From the NCBI GenBank assembly GCA_033032865.1, contig JAWHQI010000005.1:5604001-5668000 (forward strand): a stretch of DNA of 64,000 nt, written 5' to 3'. Every line of letters starts with the position of its first letter. The stretch's first letter is position 1. Below the pieces are notes generated by a model. The model saw only the letters and a list, made by a program, of their open reading frames with translations. It did not search any database and was not told the origin of the DNA. The stretch comes from Dactylorhiza incarnata. Lineage: Eukaryota; Streptophyta; Magnoliopsida; Asparagales; Orchidaceae. The translations under genes and the position numbers were made by a program. This document shows, one piece after another, positions 41,883-53,618 of the stretch.

Positions 41883-43334
41883 TTATGTAAACTGGAAATA
41901 AATTTGATTTTAAATAATAATTTTGAGATCTTTTTCAAATCAAGTGGTGCAAGCGAGACCTTTACGAATAATATCATGTGATTACCAATCTAGGGCACGT
42001 AAACACGCATAAAGATCCAACATTTGAACATATGATACATAAGAGTTAGCATTCCACGGGTTTGTAATTAGAGAAAAGAAAGCACAATCATATGAAAATT
42101 AATAAAAAGAGGCAAAGTGAAACTAGGGCAAACAAACTCTGAAATTCTACCACCATATAAAAATATGCATAAAATTATAATTAACCTGCAATGAGCGGGA
42201 GAATGGTAAGAGGCATATCCAAGGACTCGCATGAAACGATGGATCCCACATGACGGGGCTAAGCAATAGGAGCTTAGGTTGTGGGTTTCGGGTAGGCTGT
42301 TAGCAGAGGGATCAGGGTCAGGGTGATCTAGAGCGAAAACTGGAGGTCGGCTGGATGCAAAGAAGCAAAGGTGCGGTCAGATGGGAAGAAGACAGTAGTT
42401 GAGACCTAGGTTGGACTGATGTGGAGAAACTGTGGAGAAGAGAGACTTTGACCACATAACAGGCACTGGAGGGAGGAGGCGAGACAGGAAGGAGGTGAAG
42501 CCTGGCCCTTGGAAATGTCGGACCGAGCCTGGAAGGGAGGGAACTGAGGTCAGCAACAAGGGGACATCGAAGGAGAGGTTGTCGAACCTCGGGGAAGCTT
42601 TCGGTGATGGCAGAAGGGCAAGGCGCAGAGTCATTTGTTGGTTGGGAGCGATGATATTGCGGATGTTCGAGCTTCTACGGTGGCCTGGAGGAACAAAACA
42701 GACAGAAGCTTTGTTTCTATTCTAGTATTCTTGAAAGGAGGGGGCGCCGGTTTCTTTATAGGAAAAGAGGCAGGTTTTTTCTTGGGTTTTTAATATAAGA
42801 TATTAAATGTAATGAAGAGGGGATTAATTTAACCTCTTTGGATTCTCTTCATAATAAATGAAATAAAGAAGGGGGATTTCAAAAGGATGCCTTTGGTATT
42901 CCTCGGCAAATTAGAATTTTGAAAAATAGTTTTAATTTCAGAAATTAAAATATTGAATTACAATTTCAGAAACAAAAATTAAAATATTTGAATTAAAAAT
43001 TGTCATTTTTCAAAGCTTGCCATAATTATTATTTAGTCTAATTTGACGGACCTTTTCATTAAGGGTTTTACTAGTCGGTCAAGCCAATAAGTCGTACGAA
43101 TGTGCACGATTCACATGCGCGAAACAAAAAATAAATGTGTTAATTTCATGCATGGAAATAAAAGAAATAAACATGCGCGAAGACATGAACTACAATAACA
43201 TATAAAAATGAGTGAAATAAAAATAAGATACAGGTGCAACTTGTTACACCAATCATCCCGAGGTTGAAAGAGCTCGACCCCGTCGAGACTGTGATGTGGC
43301 ATACTTACCAGAATGTCCAATCGATCTAGAAACA

Positions 43335-43883
43335 CTCTGTTACCAGCATGCTGTCGAATAACTTGGAGTTTGAACGTCTTTATCAGGAACTCGATTACTT
43401 CAACACCTTACTGTTGCATGCACTGCCGATGCACAGGCTCTTCAGAAGGATAAAGACCGTTTTCGTGTTCACGTCTTTCTTATGGGACTCAACATGGAAT
43501 TTGATGATGTTCACCTGCATGTCCTCCACCGTGAGCCTCTTCCCTCTCTTAGGGAAGCCTTAAGTATGCTCCTCAGTGATGATAATCGTCGCCGCTCTCT
43601 TGGTTCCTCTACTGACCACTCTGCTCTTGCTGGGATTGGTCGTGGGCCTCCTCCTTTCTCCTCTCATGTATGCGACCACTGTGGGAAGAAAGGACATACT
43701 AAGGACGTCTGTTTTCGTCTTAACCCCCATCTTGCTCCCCCTGGTTGGAGATCTGGTGCTCGGTGGAGAGGTGGTCACCGTGGTGGTGGTCGTCAGGATG
43801 GTGCCCGCACACAGTATTCTGCGCATTCGACTGAAGTTTATGAGGACAACCCCCCTTTGGGGGTCTTTCTGCCATGGAGTTAG
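43335..43883 (+). pseudogene. Copia 2 gag with intact zinc knuckle
   Basis: Gag core FERLYQELDYFNTL, (frameshift) FRVHVFLMGLNMEFDDVHLH, PLPSLREALSMLLSDDNRRR, then CDHCGKKGHTKDVC at about 43670-43711, a perfect C-x2-C-x4-H-x4-C knuckle, and an Arg/Gly-rich tail (GGHRGGGRQDG) that would bind RNA. The 133-codon frame 43482-43883 is open. Confidence 0.85.
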
Positions 43884-45153
43884 AGGCCTTTCGCTGTCAA
43901 TTGCGTTCACAGTCTGACTCTACATCAACTGATTCCACTGTCGCGTTTGCTACTTCAGGTATCTCCAGTTCTCATGTCGTGTCTTCATCCCCTTCCGAGT
44001 GGATCATTGACTCGGGTGCAACTGATCACATGACCGGCTCTGCCTCAGGTCTTATCTCCTATACTCCTCTCTCTGGTCGTGATAAGGTTATTGCTGCCAA
44101 AGGTTCCCTCTCCTCTATTGCTGACAAAGGAACCATTGCTTGTTCTCCTGACTTGTCTCTTTTTTCGGTCTTGCATGTCCCTTCATTTCCTCGCAATCTT
44201 CTCTCCATTAGTCACTTAACTGCCTCCTTAAACTGCTTTGTAACCTTTTTTCCTGATGTTTGTGTTTCAGGATCTGGATACGAAGCGGATGCTTGGCATA
44301 GGAACGTTGGCGGACTATACTTGTTGAACCAGTTGTTATCTCCCAGTGCTCACTCCACCACCCGTGCTCCAACTTTGCATGACATCTGGCGCTGGTACCT
44401 TCGTCTTGGCCACCCTTCTGCTTTATATCTTACCAAACTATTTCCTGCTTTAGTTGTTTAATTAAATTGTTTTCTTGTGACACATGTGAACTATCAAAGC
44501 ATGCTCGTCATAGTCTCAGTCACGTTTCTTTTCTTAGTTCCTGATCGTTTAATGTAATTCATTCTGATGTTTGGGGTCCATCCCCCGTGTTATCTTTATC
44601 TGGCTATAAATGGTTTGTCACCTTTATTGATTATTATTCTCATACTACGTTGTTGTATTTGTTAAAACGGAAGAGTGACGTGTTTACTTGCTTTCGCTCC
44701 TTTCATCAAATGGTTATTACACAGTTTAATGGCACAATTCGTGTGATGATCGGGAAGCGTTTGGTGCCTATCTTGTCGAACATGGCATTCTCCACCAAAC
44801 CACCTGTGTCCACACATCTTCTCAAAATGGCGTGGCCGAACGAAGAAATAGTCACTTACTTGAGGTTGCTCGGTGTTTGTTAATTGTCATGCACCTTCCC
44901 AAGTCCTATTGGGGTGATGCGGTTTTGACTGCAGCTCATCTCATTAATCATCTACCGTCGGGCTCCCTTCAATACGATACGCCCCTTTCCCGTTTATCCC
45001 AGAAACACGTTGTCCACACCTCTCACATCACTCCTCGCATCTTTGGTTCTGTTTGCTTTGTTCATGTTCATGCCCCGCATCGCGATAAATTAGACGCTCG
45101 TTCTCTTAAATGTGTTTTTGTTGGCTACTCTCCTACCACCAAAGGTTAGAGAT
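43874..45153 (+). pseudogene. Copia 2 protease and integrase
   Basis: Protease SEWIIDSGATDHMTG with intact DSG (about 43997-44040) in a 195-codon frame that continues into GAG-pre-integrase (WRWYLRLGHPSALYLTKLF). The HHCC region and integrase core follow in changing frames: SGYKWFVTFIDYYSHTTLLY, then LPKSYWGDAVLTAAHLINHL, FVHVHAPHRDKLDARSLKC, VFVGYSPTTKG. The central aspartate region is broken. Function: polyprotein cutting and cDNA integration. Confidence 0.85.
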
Positions 45154-45161
45154 GTTATCAC

Positions 45162-45691
45162 CAAGCTTGTAGATGTTGGCCGACATGTCCGACATGTCGG
45201 TCGACATGTCATTTTTGAGGGGAAATCGCAACGTTAGCGACACAGATGAGAAAAATGGCGTTTTCCAGTATGGCGGCCGACATGTCGGTTTATGGCGACT
45301 TATGGCGGCAACATTAGCTATGAACATTTAATTTTAATTATCACTCTATTAATGGCTAATAGCACCCAAAAATACTAAAACCCCATTTATTTTCTCTCAG
45401 TTCACTTCATTTCTCGAACCCGTAAAACCTAAAATCCGATTATATAATTAAAATAATATATAATTAGAAAAAATAATTACCATCTATTATTAAAATCCGA
45501 CATCCGACATAATTAAAAACATATAAATATATATATAATTAGAAAAATAATTATCATCTAATTAAAAACATAGATATATATATAATTAAAATCTAACATT
45601 TTGAAATGTCCCCGATATATCCCCGCAATCCGACATCCGACATAAAAAATCAAAACCGACATGAGTCCGACATCCGACATCTGCAAGCTTG
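45162..45691. mobile_element. Non-autonomous hAT-like element with perfect 8-bp TSD (copy H3)
   Basis: Exact flanks GTTATCAC at 45154-45161 and 45692-45699. The ends CAAGCTTGTAGATGTTGG and, inward from the right, CAAGCTTGCAGATGTCGG match at 16 of 18. Right inside the left end come CCGACATGTCCGACATGTCGG-type palindromes and GGCGGCCGACATGTCGG; inside the right end, repeated CCGACATCCGACAT. The middle is AT-rich. No coding capacity. It cuts the Copia 2 frame between SPTTKG.RCYH and the DVTFREGES linker; skipping it and one flank copy restores the sense. Confidence 0.93.
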
Positions 45692-47667
45692 GTTATCACC
45701 CTCCTACACGTCGCTCTAATGCACTGCTGATGTTACTTTTCGTGAGGGGGAGTCATCGGGGAGAGACGAGTAGTAAAAGTGACGGGACCCTCGACTCTCC
45801 TCTTCCGATAGTTGCTTCTCCTCATATTCCTTCTACTCCTGCTCCTTTTTTCTCCCAGTACTGCTTCGAATCCTCCCACTCATATTCCTCCTATATTATA
45901 TACATACTCTCGCAGACCTCGTACCGCTGAGCAAGTACCATCCGTGGATGTCCCACCAGTGTCGGTGCCCGCTTCTGCTCCAGATTCGGATGATGACCTC
46001 CATGTTCCCCTTGCTCTTCTCAAAGGTAATACTGGTGGCACCAAACACCTCATTGCCAATTACATTTCTTATCATCACCTCTCTCATGCTCACAAAGCTT
46101 TTATCTCATCTCTCTCCTCTATTGTGATTCCTAAGACCTGGCATGAGGCTGTTCAGATACCTGAGTGGAAACTGGCTATGGAAGAAGAGATGTGTGCTTT
46201 GGAAAAAAATGGAACATGGCAACTTTCGAGTCTTCCCCCTGGGAAGCGAACAGTTGGATCACACTGGATTTTCTCTGTTAAACAAAATCAAGATAGAGTG
46301 GTGGGCGGTATAAAGCACACTTGGTCGCTCAAGGGAATACCCAAACCTAAGGAATTGACTACCAAGAAACCTTTGCCCCTGTTGCAAAAATGAATACTAT
46401 TCGTGTGATCCTCTCTTGTGTTGCATGTCTTGGGTGGAAGTTACAACAGCTTGATGTCAAAAATGTCTTCTTGCATGGTGATCTGGAGGAAGAAGTCTAC
46501 ATGACTATCCCACCAGGCTTTACCAAAGCAGGGTCCAATGGAAAAGTCTGTTGTCTGCAGAAATCCTTATATGGCCTGAAACAATCCCCTAGAGCCTGGT
46601 TTGAACGGTTTAACACAACTATGCTACAACTAGGTTATATTCAAGGACAGGCTGATCATACTCTCTTTGTCAAGAGAAGAGGAACTAAAATAGCGAAACT
46701 CATTGTATATGTGGATGACATCATCATTACAGGAGACGACCTGGAGGAAATCATGCACTTAAAAGAACAATTGGGCAAAGAATTTGAAGTCAAAGATCTG
46801 GGAAAGTTGAAATATTTCTTGGGGATTTAAGTAGTAAGGTCTCGCCGGGGGATCTTCGTCTCTCAGAGAAAGTATACCCTTGATCTTCTGGAGGAAACTG
46901 GTATGCTTGGGTTTGCTCCCGTGGATACACCTATTGAGGTTAATCACAAGATTGATGTTGATGCTAAAGGGGAGAAAGTTGACATCTCAAGGTACCAACG
47001 ATTGGTTGGGAGACTCATACACTTATCTCATACTCGCCCTGATATTACATATGTCGTCGGTGTCATAAGTAAATTCATGCACTCTCTCAGAGTTCGCCAT
47101 CAGCAAACTGCATATCGGGTATTGAGATACCTCAAGAAGTCTCCAGGACGTGGGATTCTGTTCTCTACAAACCAACCTTTAATAATTGAAGTGTTTACAG
47201 ATGCTGATTGGGCTGGTAGCCAAGACGATAGAAAATCTACTACCAGGTATTGCTCATTTGTGGGTGGAAATCCACTTGGAAGAGCAAGAAACAAAATGTT
47301 GTTGCTCCCTCAAGTGTCGAAGCAGAGTATAGGGCTATGGCACAAGGAGTATGTGAGGGGTTGTGGTTGAAGACTATTCTCCAGGATATGGGACTCCAGG
47401 TGAACAAACTTGTTACTATCTATTGCGACAACAAAGTTGCCATCAATATTGCTCACAATTCGGTGCAACATGATAGAACGAAGCATGTTGAAGTTGACAG
47501 ACATTTCATCAAAGATCACCTAGACAAAAGAAAATATTTGCACACCTTTTGTGAATTCTCATGATCAACCAGCCGACGTCTTCACCAAAGGACTAAGCTA
47601 TGACAATTTTATGGATGATACGGTCAAGTTGGGAATGATTGATATATACTCTCAACTTGAGGGAGAG
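45692..47667 (+). pseudogene. Copia 2 reverse transcriptase and RNase H (largely readable)
   Basis: Linker DVTFREGES, then RT: PKTWHEAVQIPEWKLAMEEE, a damaged finger region, and a 146-codon open frame (46390-46830) with DVKNVFLHGDLEEEVYM, LYGLKQSPRAWFERF, YVDDIIITGDD (YVDD at 46708-46719) and LGKLKYFLGI, closed by a TAA. After it RRGIFVSQRKYTLDLLEE, PVDTPIE, YQRLVGRLIHLSHTRPDI and RNase H (FTDADWAGSQDDRKSTTRYC, frameshift, SSVEAEYRAMAQGVCEGLW, IYCDNKVAINIAHN, TKHVEVDRHFIKDHL). RNase H Asp, Glu, Asp are all visible. Few breaks compared with Copia 1. Confidence 0.9.
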
Positions 47668-47812
47668 TCGAATATGCGTATTTTATTTTTTAGTTTGTTA
47701 TTTTACCGCTGCTATGACACGTGTATTGTATCCTATATATGTAGGCTTGGCCTTGGGTTAGGGCAAAATAATAGTTTATTTGCTCTCTCTACTGCGATCT
47801 CTTGCTAAACAC

Positions 47813-49260
47813 TTACGAGTATCTACTACACCAATATCAACCATCTTAAAGATATCACTCAATAGAATCTGACTAGTGCTGCAAAATTTAAAATTGATCT
47901 AAAATCTATCATTTAAATTTTTTAATAGAAATCATTTAAAACGTGTGTCCCTACGACGAGTGAAAATCGAAGGAATCGTTGTTATCCTCCTAACATGAAT
48001 TTTCCTAAACTGATAGATAATGTGACAGTAATGTTCGATGTGTGTGTCTAGATTCAAAGAATAGTGAGGTATATATACTATGAGTGTGATCACCAAATAC
48101 AAAGTTAATATAAGATGATGTCTCTAATGTCAAGGGGGAGTCATCATAAGCATAATGTAAGTGGACTCGGGGGTATGCAACTACAGTAGCCTAGGAGAGA
48201 CAGGAAATGTGTAGTTTAAAACTGTATCATCCAAGATGAGTGACACATTGCTATCAAATACTTCTTTCTGGAGTGGGGGCTCAGGAAGAAACTTCGCGGT
48301 CGAAGGTTGTGATACAGTGCGAACAAGTGGGGTAAGGGGGATCAGTAAAGATGATAGGTTGAGGAGGAAGAAGCTCTCCTTCCCTGGAGTTGGGGCTCAG
48401 GAAGAAGCTCCACGACTGAAGAGAGTGTTATGGTGGAGATAAGTGGGACCAAACAGCTCGTAGGGGTGGTAAGATAAGGGGAATCTATAACCATACAAGT
48501 GGGGGCAATGTTGAGACTAGAAAGAGGTATATAAATAAACCTAAGACCGGACTCACTCTATGAGCCATACTAGGAATTCCAACTAAATCGTGGTACTTAT
48601 ACAGGCTACAGCTCTAGTTGATCCCTAATGGAGTAATGTAACTCATGCAGGTAACAGGACACGATCATCTCATAACCATCTTGATTATCTAGCCTAGACT
48701 AAAGGACAAGAAATTCATGAGTGTACTCATTCAACGATATATTCTTCTATTGTAGATTATGGATCTACAATACAGAGTTTGAAGATAGTCGGGGGAAACA
48801 TAATGTTTGCGCAACTCTCTTTTAAACTCAACACATGTGACTGGAGGCAACCATAACTTAACTCCCATGTGTTCGAGTTGATTCCACCAAACCAATGCGG
48901 ATCCCTTTAGTCTACAGGTCACATACTCGACTTGTCTACTCATGGGTATCTGACTCCAACGCATGAAATATTTCATACTATGACACCAGTTTAGACATCC
49001 ATTAGGCCCTAGACATCCATCAAAATAGATTGGGTTTGTGGATTCTAAGCGCTTAGGCTTGGGTTCTTTGCATGTGTAGGTTCAAGTGCTCATCATAAGT
49101 GTACAGGAGACTGAGTGTTACTACCTGAGGCATGCTACCACTTTAGGTCGTGTTTAATATTAGTGGTGAGAGACTCTATCATTTTTGATAAATTTTTTAT
49201 TTGAGCATTTAAATCTCCGACGCCACACTCTAAACCTACACCATTTTCCATTTTAGTTTC
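47813..49260 (-). pseudogene. Gypsy gag and downstream region (element C)
   Basis: Minus strand: coiled-coil start MENGVGLECGVGDLNAQIKN near 49251, capsid core with RQVEYVTCRLKGSALVWWNQ, FKRELRKHYVSPDYLQTLY and (frameshifted) NEYTHEFLVL. Lower down (48600-47813) the sequence parallels the unusual region of element B, including GCTCAGGAAGAA and ATTTAAAA-rich blocks, and ends at a GTAAGT-like site where Copia 2's LTR begins. Heavily frameshifted. Confidence 0.75.
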
Positions 49261-49608
49261 TCTTAATGATTAAAATATTTAAAATAGTTGAATATTTTAA
49301 TGAGAAAAACAAAAGTTTTTTTTTCTAACCTCAAAAGAGCATAATAATTATTTTTATATAAAGATCTTAATTGAAAATGTTTTTTAACTTTAAAACTCAA
49401 AAATAGAAAAAAAAACTTTAACTCAAAAGAGCAAATAATTTTTTAATTTCACAATATTTTTAAGAAAAAAAAATTTTAATGAGAAAGAAAACATTTTTCA
49501 GGACTTTTTTAATTTTAACTATTTTAAATAAAAAGAATTTTAACCAAAAGTACAATCTTTTTTTTAATCACGGGTCATCTAATCCACCTGAGGAGTGAAT
49601 TAAAGAGG

Positions 49609-50922
49609 AATCTAATACCAAACTGATGTAAACCAGAAATAGCGATTTGATTTTAAATAATAATTTTGAGATCTTTTTCAAATCAAGCGGTGCAAGCGAA
49701 ACTATAACGAATAATATCATGTGATAACCAACCTAGGGCACGTAAATGTGCATAAAGAGAACATTTGAACATAAGATTAAGAGTTGGCATTGCACATGTT
49801 TGCAATTAGAAAAATGAAAACACAAGAACATGAAAATTAACGACAAATAGGCAAAGTCAAACTAGGGCAAGCAAGCTCTGATATTCGCATGCGACGGTTG
49901 ATCCCGGGATAGGTATGAAACGGGGCTAAGAAGTAGGAGATGACGTTGTGGGTATCGGGTAGGCTGCTAGCAAAGGGTGGTCAGGGTTTAGATTTGGAGC
50001 GAAAACCGGAGGGCAGCTGGATGTGGAGAAGCAAAGGGGTGGTCTGACGGGAAGAAGACAGTAGTTGAGACTTTGGTTGGACTAATGTAGAGAAACAGTG
50101 GAGGAGATAGACTTCGACCACTGTTCAAGCATTGGAGGGAGGAGGCGAGGCAGGGAGGAGGTGAAGCCTGGCCCTTGGAAATGTTGGACAGAGCCTGTAT
50201 GAGAGGGAACAAAGGTCAGTAACAGGGGGACGCTGGAGGAAAGATCGTTAGACCTCAAGGAAGATTCCGGCAACGGCGGGAGGGCAAAGCTTGAAGTCGT
50301 TCGATGGCTGGGAGCGATCGTGCGGACATTCGGGCTTTTGCAGTGGGTTGGAGGAACGAAACAGAGAGAAATCTCTGTTTCGTTTCTATTCCAGTATGCA
50401 TGTAAGGAGGGGGCACCGAATTCTTTATAGGAAAAGATGTCGGTTTTTTTTCTTGGGTTCTTAATAGAGGATATTAAATGTAATCAAGAGGGGATTAATT
50501 TAGCCGCTTTGGCTTCTCTTCGTAATAAAGGAAATAAAGAGGTGGAAAAGATACCTCTTCATTTGATATTCCTCATCAAATTAGAATTTCAAAAATAATT
50601 TTACTATCAGAAATTAAAATATTGAATTATAATTTCATAAACTAAACTTAAATATTTAATTTAAAATTTATCATTTTTCAAAGCTTGGCTAATTATCATT
50701 TAGCCTAATTTGATAGACATTTTTCATTCAGGGTCTTATTGGTCGATCACACCAATAAATTGTATGAACGTGTGCAAGTGCTATGCGCAAAACAAACCAT
50801 ATGTGTTAATAATCATGCTCAAAAATGAAAAATAAATAAACGTTCGCGAAGACATGCCTTACAATAACATATAAAAATGTGAAATAAAAATAAGATGCAA
50901 GTGCACAACTCGGATTGCATCA
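49609..50922 (-). repeat. 5' LTR and decayed PBS of element C
   Basis: LTR 49624-50922 (1299 bp), plus-strand ends TGATGTAAACC and GGATTGCATCA. The adjacent PBS reads TGGTATTAGATT on the minus strand, two or more changes from TGGTATCAGAGC. Confidence 0.8.
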
Positions 50923-50927
50923 GGAGT

Positions 50928-52428
50928 TCAGTGACTGGCAGGAAGGATCGTCGGGCATAGTCGTTTTCTCTCCAAATCTGAGGAGATGTGCTCACCATTC
51001 TTCAAGTTCGGCCAACAAAAATTAGGAATGAATCCAAGAATGTGAGGCGGCTTTCCTCGACCTCAAAAGGTAGTTGTGCAGTGCTCCCTTGCTACAGAGT
51101 CCGCAGGAGGGGGAATATATTTTTATATACCTAGGAGTTTGGGAAGAAGCAGCGAGCTCCGTGTTGGTTCGGGAAGAGGTTGCCAAACAAATGCACATTT
51201 ATTACATAGCTGGATGTTAAAGGATGAGGAGACGAGGTATCACATCTTACAAAAGCTGGTTTACGCCATGGTCGTATCAGCCCGAAGGCTCAGACCGTAC
51301 TTTCAAGCCCACATCATCCAGTGGTGATGGTCCACCCCCTGCGCAATGTCTTGGAGAGACCAGAACACTCAGGGAGATTGGCAAAGTGGTCGGTGGAGCT
51401 CAGGGAATTCGACGTGGTCAACGTCCCTCGGATGGCAATCAAGGCGAAGGCGGTAGCTAACTTTCTCGCAGATTTCACAACCACCCCAGTAGCAGGGTAA
51501 GGCTTGATAGTTCTATTACGTCGGGACATGTTCGTCAACGGGGCCATGAAAAAAGACTTCGTTGGGGCAGGTGTGGTCCTCGTTAGCCCAAATGAAACCA
51601 AGATCGAACATGCAGTGGAGCTTCACTTTGAAGTCACCAACAATCAGGCCATGTATGAGGCCCGGATTGTGGGGCTGGGGATGGAAAAGGAACTCGGAGT
51701 GCAAGACATCCAGGCTCACATTGACTCTCTCGTGGTCGCCTCCCGAATCCGTGGAGAGTTTGAAGTCTGAGAACCCGCCTTGCAGTTATACCTCGTCAAG
51801 ATTAAGGGACTGATCGGGACATTCCAATCTTTTAACACTCAACACATGCCGAATTGCGCAACCAATGTACTTGCGAAGTACGGACCAAGGGTCGGTGGAA
51901 CTTGACTGAACTTTTGTGACCTACCATCGAAAAAGGTGAGTTGATGGAAATTGACTGAAAGCCTTCCTGGGTCGACCCATTTATCGAGTTTTTCACGACC
52001 GGGAGGTATCAGGAAGTGGTGGAAACCAAGAAACGATTTTGGTTCAAATCAGTATATTATTTGCTCCAGGACGAAGATGTATATCAGAAGACCCTCTCCG
52101 GACCATTGGCCAGGTGCGTAACAAAAGTGTAGGTGTCGCGGCTCCTTAAAGAGGTACATTAGGGGGAGTGCGACAGTCACTCGGGGAGTCGTACTTTGGA
52201 GAAGAGGGTGTTGAGGCAGAAATACTTTTGGCCAACCATCCGAAGAGACGCGGAGGAATTCGTCTGAAAATGTCAGAGGTACCAACTCTATGCACCCATC
52301 CAGGTACAGATGACATTGCACTTAAGGTTCATCACTGCTCCCTAGCCATTTGTAATCTGGGGAATGAATCGACTCGAACCCTTTCCTCAGGCCAGCGGGC
52401 AGCAAAAGTTCATCCTGGTCATGGTCGA
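50928..52428 (+). pseudogene. Tat RT end, archaeal-type RNase H and integrase start
   Basis: After the element C target duplicate the Tat sense continues: NQECEAAFLDLK-like end of RT/connection, then the lineage-specific second RNase H in an 88-codon frame (51504-51770) with VNGAMKKDFVGAGVVLVSPN, NNQAMYEARIVGLGMEKELG and IDSLVVASRIRGEFEV. The integrase zinc-finger region CQRYQLYAPIQV is readable at about 52265-52310 and the core begins QKFILVMVD just before 52428. Stops are frequent. The VMVD is completed after the nested element at 57302. Confidence 0.85.
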
Positions 52429-53479
52429 TGATGCATCCTGCGACGCATCATAGTCCCTTCACCATTTATTTATTTACGTATGTTATTTCATGTACTAGTT
52501 TTGTTATTTGGCTCATCGGTTTGACCACCCGGTGAGACCTTGAATAATGCGGTCTGGTATTATTAGTAGTAGGACACTAAAGACAAGCCTAAATTTATAA
52601 ATTTAAAAAACATCCAGAAGATTATGAAAGAATTGAAAATTGTGTTTAGGAAACATTTTAAATCTGTGTTTGGAAAAATCTGTATTTGGAAACATTATTT
52701 GGCAATTCATCAAAAGCCAAAAAATCAGCCGCACTTTCCTTATAATCCACCGTGAAGAAGAGAGGAGGAGAATCGGACAGAGCAGAGAACGAAAATTTCG
52801 TTTCTCTGCTCATTGCCGATCGACTCACCTCTTTCCCACCGCCATTGTTATTGATCGTCTGCGCCAGAGAAGGAACCCCCGCCAGCACACCTTCGCACGA
52901 CGATCTCCACAGTCGTCGTTACTGCGCCAGAGAAGGAACCCCCGCCCGCACACCTTCGCACGACGATCTCCACAGTCGTCGTTCCCACCGATCCTGCCAG
53001 TCGTCGTTCGTCCACCTGGGACGCGCTCGCCAGGTCGTCGTCGACATCAGACCCTATTCCGACGACCTGGGTTGCCTCTCGTGTCGTCGACTTAGACTCC
53101 CTGCTCCGGCCGTTTGACCGAATCGATCAGCTATTAAGTACGGAATCTTATTCTTCTCGTGCGCGAAAGGTTTGGAGCGGATCACTGCTTCGCTCTGTGC
53201 TTTGGTATTCCCGATCACTTTCCTTGCATTAGTATAATTTTATGCAATTCACTTAATTAATTTTTGGGCTTGCCTTTACGTTCGCACTACTTTTAATATC
53301 GCTAATTCATAAATTATTGTTTGTAAGTTTTGCTTGTGATCGTGTTAACCTCCTCTAAGTTTCGACTCGCAAAGCACCTAAGTGCTCCAACCGAACTAAT
53401 TTAACGAATCTCTTAAAGTTCAAACGTCGAGATTGATTTCGCGTGTTAATTCTATTTTGGGCACTCTCGACCTACATCA
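52429..53479 (+). repeat. 5' LTR of element D
   Basis: 1051 bp. Contains a 63-bp tandem repeat (GCGCCAGAGAAGGAACCCCC at 52861 and 52924) that is also in the 3' LTR (56690, 56751), so it predates insertion. LTR ends form the extended inverted pair TGATG/CATCA. Confidence 0.92.
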
Positions 53480-53482
53480 GTT

Positions 53483-53494
53483 TGGTATCAGAGC
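53483..53494 (+). other. Primer-binding site of element D
   Basis: TGGTATCAGAGC, four bases after the LTR, complementary to the 3' end of plant initiator tRNA-Met. It is followed by GATTCGCTCCTATCGCGAATC, shared with element A. Confidence 0.85.
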
Positions 53495-53618
53495 AAATTT
53501 GATTCGCTCCTATCGCGAATCAAGCGATCCAGGTTTTCTTAAAAATAATAATAATAAGTGCACGTTCTTCTGAGGGCACTCACTTTAATAAGTAGAAATG
53601 CACTTCTATGACTGATAT

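Larger units (their letters stand above)
43335..47812 (+). mobile_element. Ty1/Copia retrotransposon 2, 5'-truncated
   Basis: Starts inside gag (LEFERLYQELDYF) and runs through protease, integrase, RT and RNase H to a polypurine tract CTTGAGGGAGAG (47656-47667) and a ~145-bp 3' LTR starting TCGAATATGCG. No 5' LTR or gag N-terminus. Same family as Copia 1 by protein sequence. A 530-bp hAT-like element interrupts the integrase-RT linker. It is younger-looking than Copia 1: long frames survive in RT and RNase H. Confidence 0.87.
41883..50922 (-). mobile_element. Minus-strand Gypsy (element C) carrying Copia 2
   Basis: 3' LTR 41883-43251 and 5' LTR 49624-50922 share long stretches from TGTAAAC(T/C)(G/A)G onward (GATTTTAAATAATAATTTTG, GAGATCTTTTTCAAATCAAG). 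Flanks GAAGT (41878-41882) and GGAGT (50923-50927) match at 4 of 5 bases. The PBS at 49620-49609 is decayed. Inside, only gag (48640-49260), a gag-downstream stretch (47813-48600) and the last ~80 bp of the polyprotein (DGVELFQPRDD next to the 3' LTR) remain; Copia 2 occupies the middle. It sits between the RT and RNase H of the Tat element. Confidence 0.82.

Noticed and set aside
52752..53117. Open frames with repeated CAREGTPA..PSHDDLHSRR units
   Set aside because: They come from the 63-bp tandem repeat inside the element D LTRs (also at 56572-56943); not genes.
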